A DNA stretch of 64,000 nt, taken from the NCBI RefSeq assembly GCF_019175385.1, contig NC_083345.1:122763657-122827656 (forward strand), in the 5' to 3' direction. The stretch is from Lycium barbarum. Taxonomy: Eukaryota > Streptophyta > Magnoliopsida > Solanales > Solanaceae. The notes under the pieces are model-generated. The model had not been told where the DNA came from. It searched no databases and saw nothing but the letters and a program-made list of their open reading frames with translations. A program made the position numbers and the translations under genes. Shown one piece after another: positions 25,401 through 37,470 of the stretch (the first letter of the stretch is position 1; every line of letters starts with the position of its first letter).

Positions 25401-26483
25401 AGACATCTTCGACTAAACAAAATTACCACTTAACTAATTACTCTGTTCGAACTAGGTAAAATTAACTTGGTAGACATAATGAACCACATCAAGCTTAAAC
25501 TGATACTAAACTTAGCAAAGCATAACTAAAAATCCAATAAAAGGGGTAAAAGAGATAGGAAATTTACCTCTTGTGGTCGCAGTGAATGGGGCGTCGATGT
25601 CGTCGAATCTACTCTCTCGTTATGAATAGACCCGAACCTTGAGCCAAACGAATTCGAACGAAAATATTACGGATTTTTGTGAACTAAAGCTCTGTATTCA
25701 CTTTTGACGAATTGAACGAAAAATGCTAGGAAATAGAAAGTAAAGATTGTTATTCAACAATGTCCTTTTTCCTTTCTAACCCCCAAAAAATCCCCCGCTT
25801 TATAGGACTTTGTTTGGTAAAAAAAAAAAAATAGAGGAGCGTAAGAGAGAGACGGAGTGGGGAGCAGCGTGTAGGGGACAAGGGAACGTGGACTGGTATA
25901 AAGGTGGAGGGGAACGTGAGGATGGAGGCGAGAGGAAAGGAAGGAGAAAGAGAAAGGGAAGGAGAGGAGGCGGGTGAAGATGAAAAAGAAAAGAAAAGGG
26001 TTAGGGATTAGGGTTAAAAGGGTATTGGGCCGGGTAGATGTAATGTGGGCCGAAAATATGGGTTGAAATTGTGGGTTGGGTATTGAAATGTGGGTTGTTT
26101 ATTTGGGTAGGGAAATAATATTAAATTTGTATTTTGGGTCATTAATTTGGCTGAAAATTGTTGATCCTTCCTCCGCTATTTGAATTATTTTTGGGCTTCT
26201 AGTTTAATAACTGGTATAATATATATTATGTAAATATAATAAATAATTAATATGTAGAAAAATAAATATTTTGCAAAGTGTTGTCTTGTAATTAATTTAA
26301 CGATTCCAAACCCGAAAATGAAACGATGACTAACCGTTTAAAATCTGTGATAAAGTAATACTTATAATGTTAAAAAATAAAAGTAGCGAAAATAATAGTA
26401 GTGAAAATAAAGTATTTAGCTCGTCAGTAAATTTAGAAACCCGGGTAAATTAAATAGGAGAGGGACAAAATTGGGTGTCAACA
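22407..26483 (-). repeat. 3' LTR of the gypsy element (4077 bp)
   Basis: Nearly identical to 33397-37470 apart from the outer ~150 bp. I noticed about ten substitutions plus poly-A and poly-C length changes in the remaining 3.9 kb. The outer ~150 bp differ strongly. Small ORFs inside (23350-23565, 24936-25184) recur identically in the other LTR and look non-coding. Confidence 0.9.
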
Positions 26484-26500
26484 GATGCCCCTCTTCAACC
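26484..26500 (-). promoter_or_regulatory. Polypurine tract of the gypsy element
   Basis: Read on the minus strand: GGTTGAAGAGGGGCATC, immediately before the 3' LTR start TGTTGACA. This is the expected place for plus-strand priming. Confidence 0.7.
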
Positions 26501-27239
26501 GGAGATGATGTAAGAATCTTCGGACGAAGAAGTTGACGTAGTAGCCAATTTTGTTTGGACCAACGAATATGAATTTATAAGAAAGTACGATTTTTTGGAA
26601 AATTGATGGAAAATATTATGAGGATCGCAGGAATTATGGAAAATTATGGCCGAATCTCGGTTTCGAGTTGCCTACATATCTCGGGCTGCACGAGAATCAG
26701 GCCATGTGTAGTTCGAAAGTTTTTTGTGGATTCACAATCTTGCAGGGGTTGTAGACAGGTGACGCGAACGTTCAAGAATGGAACATACGCTTATAGCCTC
26801 CTAATTATGAATGTGGCGCGCAACACACTTTCAAGTAGGACTCTACTAGGCACGATGTGAATTCTTCAAAGATGCCCCAGTGTTGAGTTATGGAGACACT
26901 GGGGGTGTAGAAAGGAATATGAGATTGTGAAAAGAGTAGATTGAGTAGAGTTTTAGCGGAGGATGTGAAAGAGAATTTAACCTACGTATCACGTGTTTGT
27001 GGACATAGGCGGAATCGAGTTCGAGAGTAGATCTGTGACCTTTGCTTGTGAGTTTGGTATTCCTCTTCAGCAAATTTTCCCCAGTTCACTGCGTAAGATA
27101 AAGTTCCACGTTGCGTTGCGTCCCTGCAGGTTGTATTTTCTGCCAAAACTGAAATTCATATCAAAATTAGTAATAACGTTGAGAGTGTAAAATTATAAAG
27201 AGTGTAAAATGATAATAAATATGAGTGTGGGAATGAAAA

Positions 27240-28190
27240 TGAAGCCGTATGGCCAGTGTTGTCTCTGGTTGTCTTCAGGGACTTGAATGAATGTGTGATG
27301 CGTATGCTGAGGATGTGATAATATCTCTAGTTGCATTTGAAGATGATAGTGATAAGGTCTCCGGCTGTCTTCCGGGACTCGACGATAAATGATATCTGCG
27401 AAATTTAAGGTAAATTCGTTAAAGTAGGTAAAGTAGATGATGAAATAAAGAAATGAAGTAAGGAGTAAAGTAGGTGTATAGCCGTTTGGCTTATGCAGGT
27501 GAGGCCGTGTAGCCATGCGATGTCTCCGGTTGTCTTCGGGGACTTGATGATATGTCTCCGGTTGTCTTCGGAGATTTAATGCAGACTCTTGTACAGTCCG
27601 GGGTAAAGTCGTAAAGTGTATGATGTCTCCGGTTGTCTTCGGAGGCTCAATGATAATTCCTGTAAAGTTCAGGGTAAAGTTGTTAAAGTTGGTAAAGTAA
27701 ATGATAAAGTAGAGGGTAAAGTCGTAGGGTAGCCGTCTGGCTTATGCATATGAGGTTGTATAGCCGAATAATGTCTCCGGTTGTCTTCGGGGACTTGATG
27801 GTATCTCTCCGGTTGTCTTCAGAGATTTGATGATGACTCTCGTAAAGTCCGGGATAAAGTTGTAAAGTGGATGATGTCTCCGGTTGTCTTCGGAGACTTG
27901 ATGATAATTCCTGTAAAGTTCAGGGTAAAGTTGTTAAAGTTGGTAAAGTAAATGATAAAGTAGAGGGTAAAGTCGTAGTGTAGCCGTCTGGCTTATGCAT
28001 ATGAGGCTGTATAGCCGAATGATGTCTCCGGTTGTCTTCGGGGACTTGATGCTATGTCTCCGGTTGTTTTCGGGGACTTGATGCTAATTCCTATAAAGTT
28101 CAGGGCAAAGTGGTTAAAGCAGGTAAAGAAGGTAATAAAGTATGGAGTAAAGTGATAGCATAGCCGTTTGGCTGATGATTTATGACGGGA
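27240..28190 (-). repeat. Tandem repeat family 1 in the gypsy 3' region
   Basis: About eight copies of tctccggttgtcttcgg, usually followed by gacttgatg. They are arranged in a higher-order unit of roughly 180-250 bp marked by tagccgtctggcttatgcat (near 27480, 27730, 27980 and 28160). Units also contain repeated gtaaagtt motifs. No coding frame. Confidence 0.85.
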
Positions 28191-28642
28191 TGAATTAATG
28201 ACGCGTAATCCTGATTTGACTCGTCTTTAACCTGCAAAAAGATGTATGAAGTCATAAAGTTGTTGTGATAAAATGAAATTATAGATAAAGTTGGAAATAA
28301 AGTCGTTTGGCTTTTAAGGCGAGGCCATAATGAGTCAAACGATGCTTTGGCCCTGATTGATAGGCTTGACTGTTGATCTCGCGGCTTTTAAATTCCTGCA
28401 CTCAAAGAAAAATTCTTAGTTTGGGAGGGGGAAGTTGATTCGTGTTGATAGGCTTGACTGTTGATCTCGAAGCTTGACGTTGTTGGCGCTCCATTCATCC
28501 TGTTTGTTTGGATCTTGTGGCCTTTGTTTAAGCCTCGGTAGATGAACAGTAGTGAAACAATTGCAAGAAAGTATTTTATTTGAAAGGTAGGTATGTAGGT
28601 ATATGAATAAGGAAACGTGACTATATGTATATAAGTTGTTAA

Positions 28643-28651
<9 letters not shown>

Positions 28652-28697
<46 letters not shown>
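28652..28697. repeat. (TA)n microsatellite
   Basis: An uninterrupted TA run inside the gypsy interior. It creates the low-complexity Tyr-Ile ORFs on both strands. Confidence 0.9.
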
Positions 28698-28699
<2 letters not shown>

Positions 28700-28949
28700 A
28701 ATGTATGTATCCAAGGAAAGATATATATGTATGTAATGAAAGATATATGTGTAAATATATGTATGTAAGTTGTAAAATGTTCTGTCAACTTCGGACTGTG
28801 ACATTTCTAAAGCAATTGGTTTATAATATTTTCTGTCTGGTAGCCTTAATCTTGTCAATGTCCCCGTTCTTTTGTCTATATTTTTTTTCCAAAAACATAT
28901 GCCCCAGTTTTGGTTCTGAAGGGTGTACTAAATTTATGTTGCGGTGTGA

Positions 28950-29338
28950 CCGAACCTTATGGGTTGCCTACGTATCCGCTGAGGAATCAGGTCAGAACGT
29001 AGTTCGTAAGGGTGAATGGTCTGAAGTTTTTTTTTCTAATAAAGGGACCGAACCCGATGTGGATTGCCTACGTATCCCGCCAAGGGAATCAGGTCGGCGT
29101 AGTTCTACTATATCTATGGTAAAGGGTTTGTTGGATTTTATCTAGGTGTGACGGATCTGTATGTTGATAGTCTATGAATTCCTCCGGGGGAATCAGGCCC
29201 TATGTGGTTTTCTTTGTGTAAGGATTTTTTGGATTTTCTGTTATAGCGCAACCGAACCCTATGTGGGCTGCCTACGTATCTCACCATGAGAATCAGGTCA
29301 GAACGTAGTTCGTATGCATAAGGTATTTTGGACTTTTT

Positions 29339-29375
<37 letters not shown>

Positions 29376-29570
29376 TTGTTGTTGTAAAGCAACCGAACCT
29401 TTTGTGGGCTGCCTACGTATCCCACCAAAGGAATCAGGTTAGCGTAGTTCGTATGCATGCCAATGGGAAAAATTCTAACCTAGTATGACCGAGTCCCTAT
29501 GTGGGCTGCCTACGTATCCACCGAGGAATCAGGTCAAGCGTAGTTCACAACTAAAGGAAAGGTTGCAAAC
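28950..29570 (-). repeat. Tandem repeat family 2 in the gypsy 3' region
   Basis: Five copies of gcctacgtatc (near 28967, 29066, 29270, 29411, 29509), each followed by a gaggaatcaggtc-like block and cgtagttcgtatgcat. A diverged copy lies near 26669. A T-run of about 38 bases sits at 29337-29374. Confidence 0.85.
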
Positions 29571-30091
29571 TAGGTTGTCTAACCTAATGTCGTACTTTGA
29601 TTTCTTCTTGAATTGCTAGCTTTTAGGCTTATGTTATCACCTATCGGCTATTTCAATTTCTTTCGAGTGGAATCTTGTCTTGTCCCTTAGTTTCTTTGTT
29701 ACTCTCTCGGGATGTATGTTTGTCTGTTCGTTTATTTCATGTCACAATCGTAGAGTTGACAGATTTGATGATTATAGTAGAAAATAACAATAATAGATGA
29801 TTAAGGAAAATCAGAAAATGCATTCATAGTTTTCACGATTAAGCTTCCAAAAGATGAAGCAAAGCAAACAAAAGCTTGAGCATGATTCAAGCCTTTTAAA
29901 AAAAAGTTCACTACATGTTCGGTCTACCAAGACCACCGGCGAATCAGAGACGGAGTACAAGTCCAATTTTTCAGAGTCTCTCCTGGTTCGGCACCCCGTA
30001 TTGTCAAGCCTTGGTGTTGCGAGTAGTTGTATTGGATTGTTCCTACGGGAGCGCAAAGTTGATGATCTGACCCTTTCCGCACTGGACCCCT

Positions 30092-32272
30092 TCAAATCTT
30101 GGCATCTCCGTGAGCAGGCAAAGGATTGTTGACCACATTGGGCTTAGCTTCAGCGAGCTGAATTACTCCTTCCTTAATCAGGGCTTCGATTTTGTTTTTA
30201 AGCCCATAGCAATCTTCAGTGGCGTGCCCAACAACTCCAGAGTGGTATGCGCAGCTTTTGGAACCATCAAACCATTTTGGGATAGGCTCGGGAATTTTTC
30301 CTTCAATCGGTTGTATTATGCCTGCTGCTTTCATTCTTTCGAACAATTGAGCCAAGGGTTCAGCGATCTGAGTGTAATTACGGGTGTTTTTGGTGTCAGG
30401 GTTTGGACGGGCTCTAGGTATAGTATATGGTCGATTTTGGTAAGTTGGAGCTTGGTTGGGTTGATACGGGCGTGGGATTTGATGCGGAGGCGCTCGGGGT
30501 TGGTAGTAGTTTGCTTGGGTGTTGTAAACGGGGTAAGGAGGTAGTGGAGCTTGGTAGGGTTCAGGGTAGTGGTAAGGGTAGAAAGTTTGTTGTGGGTGGT
30601 TAAAGTATGGAATGGCTTGGCTCGGCTCATGTCCTTGAGCGTTCATGACTGCAGCGACATCTTCCTTCTTCTTTTTAATCCCGTTGATAGAACCAGATTG
30701 TATAGCTTTGTTCATTGTTTGTAAAGTAATAAGATCTTGAATTTTCCCCGATTTGATTCCTTCTTCCAAGGCTTCTCCCATTCGAACAACTTCTGTGAAT
30801 TTTTGTCCCATCATACCTATCATTTTCTCGTAAAATATGCCAGCCTGGCATTCAATGAAGGTAGCAGTCATTTCCCTATCATTCATCGGAGGTTGAACCC
30901 TGGCCGCTTCTGACCTCCAACGTAGCGCATATTCGCGGAACGTCTCAGTTGACTTCCTGGTTAACTTAGTCATGTAAACTCTATCTGGTGTGATATCGGT
31001 GTTAAAACTAAACCTGTCCATAAAGTCTTGCGCCATGTCACTCCAACCACGCCATTTACGGACATCCTGTTGTGTATACCAAGTAAGTGCTTCGCCAGAT
31101 AAGCTTCTTATGAAGAGCTTCATCCTTATGCTCTGGTCTCTGCCCACTCCAACCAGTTTGTCACAATAAGCCCTTAAGTGTGTATGAGGGTCGCCTGTTC
31201 CATTGAATGTATCAAATTTCGGCGGTTTGTAGCCTACGGGTAAATCGACGTCAGGTTGAACACAGAGATCTTCATATTCTACACTCTTAGTTCCCCTAGC
31301 AACTTGAAGGTTTCTCATTGCTTCTTTGAGACTGTGGATCTCTTTTAGCAACATGTTATCTGCCCCTGCCTTTGCATCCTTTTCCATTTCTTCGTACTGA
31401 TCTACTTCGGGTTGGAACCTGACCGTTACTGGATTGGTAAAGGCTTGTGTTTCTATGGCGTATACTGGAGGAACATATTGTGCATTAGGGGTGGCAAAGT
31501 GTGCCCCGTGTATATGCTGGGTTGGATAAGTTTGGGCGATGGGGGTGTTCTGGACCGGTGGTGGTGTGTTATAAGTAGTGTTTATAGGTGGTTGATTTGG
31601 TGGGTTTAGATGAATGGTTGTGGGTAGTGGATTGGTGTTGGTGGGTAAAGGAGCATAGGGAGTGCGAACTGGCGATTGACTTGGGGGGTTGACGGGTGGT
31701 GGATTATGAGTAGCATAGGTAGTGTAGGTGGGTGGTTGATTTTGTGGAAGAGTATAGCTAGTGTAAGTGGGTGGTTGACTTTGTGGGAGAGTATAGTTAG
31801 TGTAAGTGGGCGGTTGACTTTGCGGGGGAGTATAGGCGGATGATGGATTTGGTGGATTTGCGGGGGTGATCGGAGGTAAGTTGTTGTTAGTAGGTGCATT
31901 GTTTTGGGGAGGAAAATGCTCAGGAACTGGGGATTCGAGTGATGGGAAACGAGGTGGTTCTGGTGCAGTATTGCTAGGTTCAGAAGGTGAATTTTGGAGT
32001 GTGATGGATAAATTGGTCAAGTCCCTAACCCGATTTAGTTCTCCACGTAGATTCTCAATTTCTTGAGTCAGGCGGGCGATATGTTCATCCCGTTGAATAG
32101 CAGTTCCATGTTCGGAAGTTTCAGGCGGATCGCTAGCGATCACGAGGTTTTCTACACTAGTTGGAACAGATGCGGCCGGATCAGACATAGTAATTTCATT
32201 TCCTTGGACAGCCCAACTACGTTCAGGTAACGATGACGTCTTTGACCTCGTGATGTAAGGATGGTCGGCCAT
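30092..32272 (-). CDS. Gag polyprotein of a gypsy-type retrotransposon
   Basis: An intact 726-residue ORF. Its product would form the virus-like particle of the retrotransposon and bind its RNA. Residues ~65-90 form a likely coiled coil (IARLTQEIENLRGELNRVRD). Residues ~95-290 are Pro/Thr/Asn-rich with TYTNYTLPQSQPP-type repeats. Residues ~360-540 match the retrotransposon gag domain (LFIRSLSGEALTWY ... FREYALRWRSEAARVQPP). A zinc-finger-like C-H-H-C motif follows near residue 685 (CAYHSGVVGHATEDC). The frame stops after NPLPAHGDAKI and no protease, RT or integrase follows. The ORF lies about 1.1 kb inside the 5' LTR, as expected for gag. Translation was not interrupted, which suits a young insertion. 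Confidence 0.9.
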   Translation of the reverse strand: MADHPYITRSKTSSLPERSWAVQGNEITMSDPAASVPTSVENLVIASDPPETSEHGTAIQRDEHIARLTQEIENLRGELNRVRDLTNLSITLQNSPSEPSNTAPEPPRFPSLESPVPEHFPPQNNAPTNNNLPPITPANPPNPSSAYTPPQSQPPTYTNYTLPQSQPPTYTSYTLPQNQPPTYTTYATHNPPPVNPPSQSPVRTPYAPLPTNTNPLPTTIHLNPPNQPPINTTYNTPPPVQNTPIAQTYPTQHIHGAHFATPNAQYVPPVYAIETQAFTNPVTVRFQPEVDQYEEMEKDAKAGADNMLLKEIHSLKEAMRNLQVARGTKSVEYEDLCVQPDVDLPVGYKPPKFDTFNGTGDPHTHLRAYCDKLVGVGRDQSIRMKLFIRSLSGEALTWYTQQDVRKWRGWSDMAQDFMDRFSFNTDITPDRVYMTKLTRKSTETFREYALRWRSEAARVQPPMNDREMTATFIECQAGIFYEKMIGMMGQKFTEVVRMGEALEEGIKSGKIQDLITLQTMNKAIQSGSINGIKKKKEDVAAVMNAQGHEPSQAIPYFNHPQQTFYPYHYPEPYQAPLPPYPVYNTQANYYQPRAPPHQIPRPYQPNQAPTYQNRPYTIPRARPNPDTKNTRNYTQIAEPLAQLFERMKAAGIIQPIEGKIPEPIPKWFDGSKSCAYHSGVVGHATEDCYGLKNKIEALIKEGVIQLAEAKPNVVNNPLPAHGDAKI

Positions 32273-33376
32273 CGAGCGTCAACACGAATCAACTCTCTGT
32301 TCGGGAATAAGATAAAATAGACATACAGTATAAACGATGTTAATCTCATGAACATATCTAGGTAAAGTCATGGTCACGTAAAGTCGAGTGAGGCGTGTAG
32401 CGAATAATTTATCAAGTAGAGTCAAACAAGTTGTCAAACAAATGTAAACGATTATATCAAAACAACTAGCACGTCCTAATATGCATGTGACCTCTTTGCG
32501 CCAGAGGTGGGCCTAACGTTGTTTAAAGGATAAAATGTGCCATAATATGTCATCCCGTTGCTTTGATTAATTAAACAGATTCTATTTTCTCAAAAGTAAA
32601 AAATAATGTAATATTTATTACATGTCAAATGAATACAACATAAAGTGTTTCCTAATCTAAATAAAGTAAATAAAATTTCTATGCCTAACTTCTAGCTCCA
32701 TTTGTGATGCCCTTGATCTTCGTCATTTGTTGTACTCCGATGCAAATGCATACCTGTCATAGAAATGTTAGTCATTCCCTCCTTTCCTAAAGTTTAATTA
32801 ATTAGAGCGAATAGTCAATATTTAGGCACAGTTATCCTTCAAACATGCATATAAAGTATGATTGGTATCACTCGGGGTCATGAACCCACTTGGACGTTTT
32901 GGGTAAAGTCATCTAATGAGTTTAATACACCAAGGGTATTAAACCTCCTAGGTCATTAAATGTATGCTCTTAATAAAGGGTGTTGGTTTAGCTCTATCTT
33001 AGGTTGACTAAGAGTTGGCTTCCTATGACACAAGGTTCCCCCAAGCGGACAACTTGGAAGTGGAAAGTCCGTGGCCGTCGACTGCACCGCTGATCGACTA
33101 AATCCACAAGATCGATCCAACTAAAAGGTAATTTAATAGTGAACGGGCGCGAACCGCGAAGCCGTTTTGAGTGTGTGAATATGTGTGAGTTTTCCAGGAG
33201 TGGAAGAAATATGAACGAGACAGTTTATCAAAGCAGTAACACATAAACAGTTTATATCAAACAAACAGTTTATATCAAACGAACAAATAATAGCACGTAA
33301 AAATAGTTAACAAGTAATAAAAATAAACACACAACCCATTTAAAACTAAGTCCATTATGGTTAGAACCTAGGTAAT

Positions 33377-33396
33377 CCCCAGCGGAGTCGCCAAGC
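33377..33396 (-). promoter_or_regulatory. Primer-binding site of the gypsy element
   Basis: Read on the minus strand directly after the 5' LTR: GCTTGGCGACTCCGCTGGGG. The same sequence follows the related LTR at 63733-63752. A tRNA-Arg primer is plausible but not verified. Confidence 0.7.
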
Positions 33397-36300
33397 TGTC
33401 ACACCCCATTTTTTAACCCCGGAGGGTTAAATTAGAAGTATGACGTATTGGAGATTCCTAAATATGTTTGTTTTAAAGGAGTCGCCACCTAATTATTTAC
33501 GGTGAATTAGGACACCTAAAGTTTATTAAAGTTATGTTTAAAGTTAACTCTGTTTAAAGTCTGCAAAACTTAAGATTCTAGGTAAGGGTTCAATTAGTCT
33601 AAAGGGAAGGTATTAGGCACCCTTTAAGACCCATTAACAATGGTTAACCGACAGGGCTTAATTAATAAGGCTAAGTGTAAGCATAATATTATAGAAAAAG
33701 AAAATAGCTTTGTAATTATTATTAATGTTATAGATAGACATGTAAGAGTGCTATTTAAAATAGGACTTGTAGAAAAATAACAATTTGCATAAAATAATTT
33801 TAGTTATAAACAAACTGAAGAAAACGCAAGACTGTACAATGTTGCATAAATATATTTGAGGAAAATAAATTATATCAACTACCCATTTAGAAGGAATCAC
33901 TATAAGATTAATATTAGTAAATTTAAGGTTTTACAGTATTAAAATGTGATGGTATCGCCAGATATCTGAGAGGTCTTTAATGTTTAAAAGATACAAGTCT
34001 TCATTATTTTAAAAGTATTCCTAAATCAACATGACCTATTTGGAAGGTATAGTTATTGTTTGGCCTTTGATGTTCTTTTGGAAAGACATTTTTTATTTAA
34101 CCCAAGAATTTTATAAATACTAACATTAATTTCATTCCAGATTTTTTAAATGATCCTACTTGATCTTCCAAAACTACAGTTCTTATGAACCCCGCTAGGA
34201 TTCGTCTAAGCTAAGAAAACAGCAAACTAAGATAAATGTTAGTCAATCCGTGCAAGTCAAATATACAAAAAAGGAATAGAGTAGAGAAAGTAGATGGGCC
34301 TAGCCCATTTAAAGGCTTGTGGCGTTCGGTTCTTTGCTATATGGGCATGGCCCAAGATTTTTTTTTCTTTTGTATGTTGCGGGTTGAGGATGACTCGAGA
34401 TGAAGATTTCGTTGGGTTTTGGCCCAACACCGAATGCGGCAGATGATGAGTCCCGAATTAGGACTCCATTTTCTCCGATGTATACATGTAAAGAAAAGGG
34501 TAAATATTAGCATAAATTTCAAAGAAGACACAACAACAAAATGAAGCATCAATACAACAGCTTTTAGAAAGGATTAAGCCAAGTAAACTTAGTAGAACGT
34601 TTCAACTAATAATTAATGCTCAAATGGTTCACTGTTTTAGTGATTATTCCCCCCTAGAACTGTACCAGCCAAGCATTCCAAGATTTAGAGGCATATAAGT
34701 CCAAAATGGCTACTAAGCAGCAATAGAGAAAGACTCAAAGTGCAATAAAAGAGCGATTGTATTCAAGCCCAAAACTGCAGTAGAAACATGTTTAATTCGC
34801 AGCAACAGCAGTTTAACATGCTTAACATGCAGCAGCAGTTTCGTTTAATCCGCGTCAACATGTTCGTACAAAGGAGAACCTATAAACATATACATGACTA
34901 AGTACCTAAGACCCGAACAATCAGTTATTTAATTGTCAAGAAATTTGGCAAGTGGCGCATGCTAATTTTCATGGCACATACAGAAAGAGGCAAGAAATGA
35001 GAAGCAACAGAAAATTTGTGGGAAACATCGTCCATGGAATCAGCGTTTGGAGTACTGAATTTTCTTTACAACACCGATATTAAAGATATCTAATCCAATA
35101 GGCATATAATGGTATTAGTACAACGGATATTACAACTGGAAATCACCCATGGTACAAATTTCATATTGCTCCCTATACTAACCTCATTAATCACTAACGA
35201 ATATTACGACAGAAGCATCTAAACTCTATGAATGAAGCATGAAGCAACGAATGACGATGATGAGGCAAGAAGAAGATAATATTTGTTCAATGTGCAAGAG
35301 CTTCCAAAGTTGACTCGAGGCTCGCAGGCATGCTAAGGAACACGCAACAAACTGATTTTGGCAAACACAAAGGCATTCAAGGACATTTGCAAATTCGGAT
35401 CATTTCTAAAATGTGGTAAAGAACAGAGAGAAAGAAAAAACAGAGAGCAAAACTGAAGAGGACAGGTTCAAAAAAAAAAAAAGGAAGGCATAAATCCTTT
35501 ACAAGGTTTCATCCCATAATACTGTGCATTCAAATAAACATTCTCTCAATCCCTTAAGTTAGTCATAGTCAGCTAAATAACAAAATGGCATCGAACATTA
35601 TGGCTACAATCCTTCTAATGCAATAACAGTCTACAAAAAGCACCTTAAGGATATTTTGGATTCGAAACTCAGTTTACAAGAAAGGATTTCTTAGTTGAAG
35701 ATAAAAAAGCTGAAGGTTCAGAGCTCAGGCCCCCCCCCCCCCCCCCTTTTTTTTTAATATATTATCATAACAGATGTGGGTTTACATGACCCTGAGGAAC
35801 AACTAACAAGTACGAAGACTGAACTTTTATTCCAAGCACATTCAATTATACATAACACACACATCTGCAGCATATGTTAATTTTAGCACTTGATATCACT
35901 GGAAGTTGTAAAATAGCCTTTTTTATCCATTAGACAACAACTTCCAACTATGCGACAGAACATTCTCAATGTACCCACAGGCAATCAAATAACAGATGTA
36001 ACTAACAACTAAGTTGACATGGACAACATAGAGGAAAGTAATCACCAATTGTTCTAAATACAAGCATATATCAAAACCCCATTTATATTTTGAGAAATAC
36101 AGAATCAGACCCACAGGAATCAAGTTACCTAGACAGATTACCAAATTATGCATTAGAACAAACACAAGCAATGCTTCAAGAGGTATACATCAGTCTATAT
36201 ATTACTCATGGTGTCAACATACAAAGTCATATGAGATAAACAACCGAGATCAAGTCATGCACAAGAAATTTAAAGCTAGTAGTATAACGACAGTAATTCA

Positions 36301-37470
36301 CACCCGATGAACACAATCTTTGATCATTATGAATCCGATCATCCACATAAACATTATTTAATCAATATAGCCGGCAAATAACTTAACAGACATCTTCGAC
36401 TAAACAAAATTACCACTTAACTAATTACTCTGTTCGAACTAGGTAAAATTAACTTGGTAGACATAATGAACCACATCAAGCTTAAACTGATACTAAACTT
36501 AGCAAAGCATAACTAAAAATCCAATAAAAGGGGTAAAAGAGATAGGAAATTTACCTCTTGTGGTCGCAGTGAATGGGGCGTCGATGTCGTCGAATCTACT
36601 CTCTCGTTATGAATAGACCCGAACCTTGAGCCAAACGAATTCGAACGAAAATATTACGAATTTTTGTGAACTAAAGCTCTGTATTCACTTTTGACGAATT
36701 GAACGAAAAATGCTAGGAAATAGAAAGTAAAGATTGTTATTCAACAATGTCCTTTTTCCTTTCTAACCCCCAAAAAATCCCCCGCTTTATAGGACTTTGT
36801 TTGGTAAAAAAAAAAAAATAGAGGAGCGTAAGAGAGAGACGGAGTGGGGAGCAGCGTGTAGGGGACAAGGGAACGTGGGCTGGTATAAAGGTGGAGGGGA
36901 ACGTGAGGATGGAGGCGAGAGGAAAGGAAGGAGAAAGAGAAAGGGAAGGAGAGGAGGCGGGTGAAGATGAAAAAGAAAAGAAAAGGGTTAGGGATTAGGG
37001 TTAAAAGGGTATTGGGCCGGGTAGATGTAATGTGGGCCGAAAATATGGGTTGAAATTGTGGGTTGGGTATTGAAATGTGGGTTGTTTATTTGGGTAGGGA
37101 AATAATATTAAATTTGTATTTTGGGTCATTAATTTGGCTGAAAATTGTTGATCCTTCCTCCGCTATTTGAATTATTTTTGGGCTTCTAGTTTAATAACTG
37201 GTATAATATATATTATGTAAATATAATAAATAATTAATATGTAGAAAAATAAATATTTTGCAAAGTGTTGTCTTGTAATTAATTTAACGATTCCAAACCC
37301 GAAAATGAAACGATGACTAACCGTTTAAAATCTGTGATAAAGTAATACTTATAATGTTAAAAAATAAAAGTAGCGAAAATAATAGTAGTGAAAATAAAGT
37401 ATTTAGCTCGTCAGTAAATTTAGAAACCCGGGTAAATTAAATAGGAGAGGGGCAAAATTGGGTGTCAACA
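33397..37470 (-). repeat. 5' LTR of the gypsy element (4074 bp)
   Basis: Partner of 22407-26483. Its PBS-proximal ~150 bp resemble the LTR at 62067-63732 more than they resemble its own partner LTR. It should contain the promoter; I could not single out a TATA box with confidence. Confidence 0.9.

Larger units (their letters stand above)
22407..37470 (-). mobile_element. Nonautonomous gypsy-type LTR element with 4.07-kb LTRs, 15.06 kb
   Basis: Two long direct repeats (22407-26483 and 33397-37470) enclose a 6.9-kb interior. The TSD is a perfect tcgcc (22402-22406 and 37471-37475). On the minus strand the element starts TGTTGACACCC, ends TGTGACA, and is followed inside the 5' LTR by a primer-binding site. 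A purine-rich tract (26484-26500) abuts the 3' LTR. The interior has gag (30092-32272), no pol, and a long 3' non-coding region with two tandem-repeat families. The gag and the layout resemble the Tat/Ogre-type gypsy lineage, where repeat-rich 3' regions are known. It would need pol from another element. Confidence 0.9.

Noticed and set aside
26000..26020. Telomere-like gggttaggg phrases
   Set aside because: Only a few irregular units inside the LTR, repeated in the other LTR; not an interstitial telomere array.
28388..29145. Overlapping Tyr-Ile-rich ORFs on both strands
   Set aside because: Created by a TA microsatellite in the gypsy 3' region.
30110..30544. Plus-strand ORFs opposite the gypsy gag
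   Set aside because: Antisense shadows of the gag ORF.
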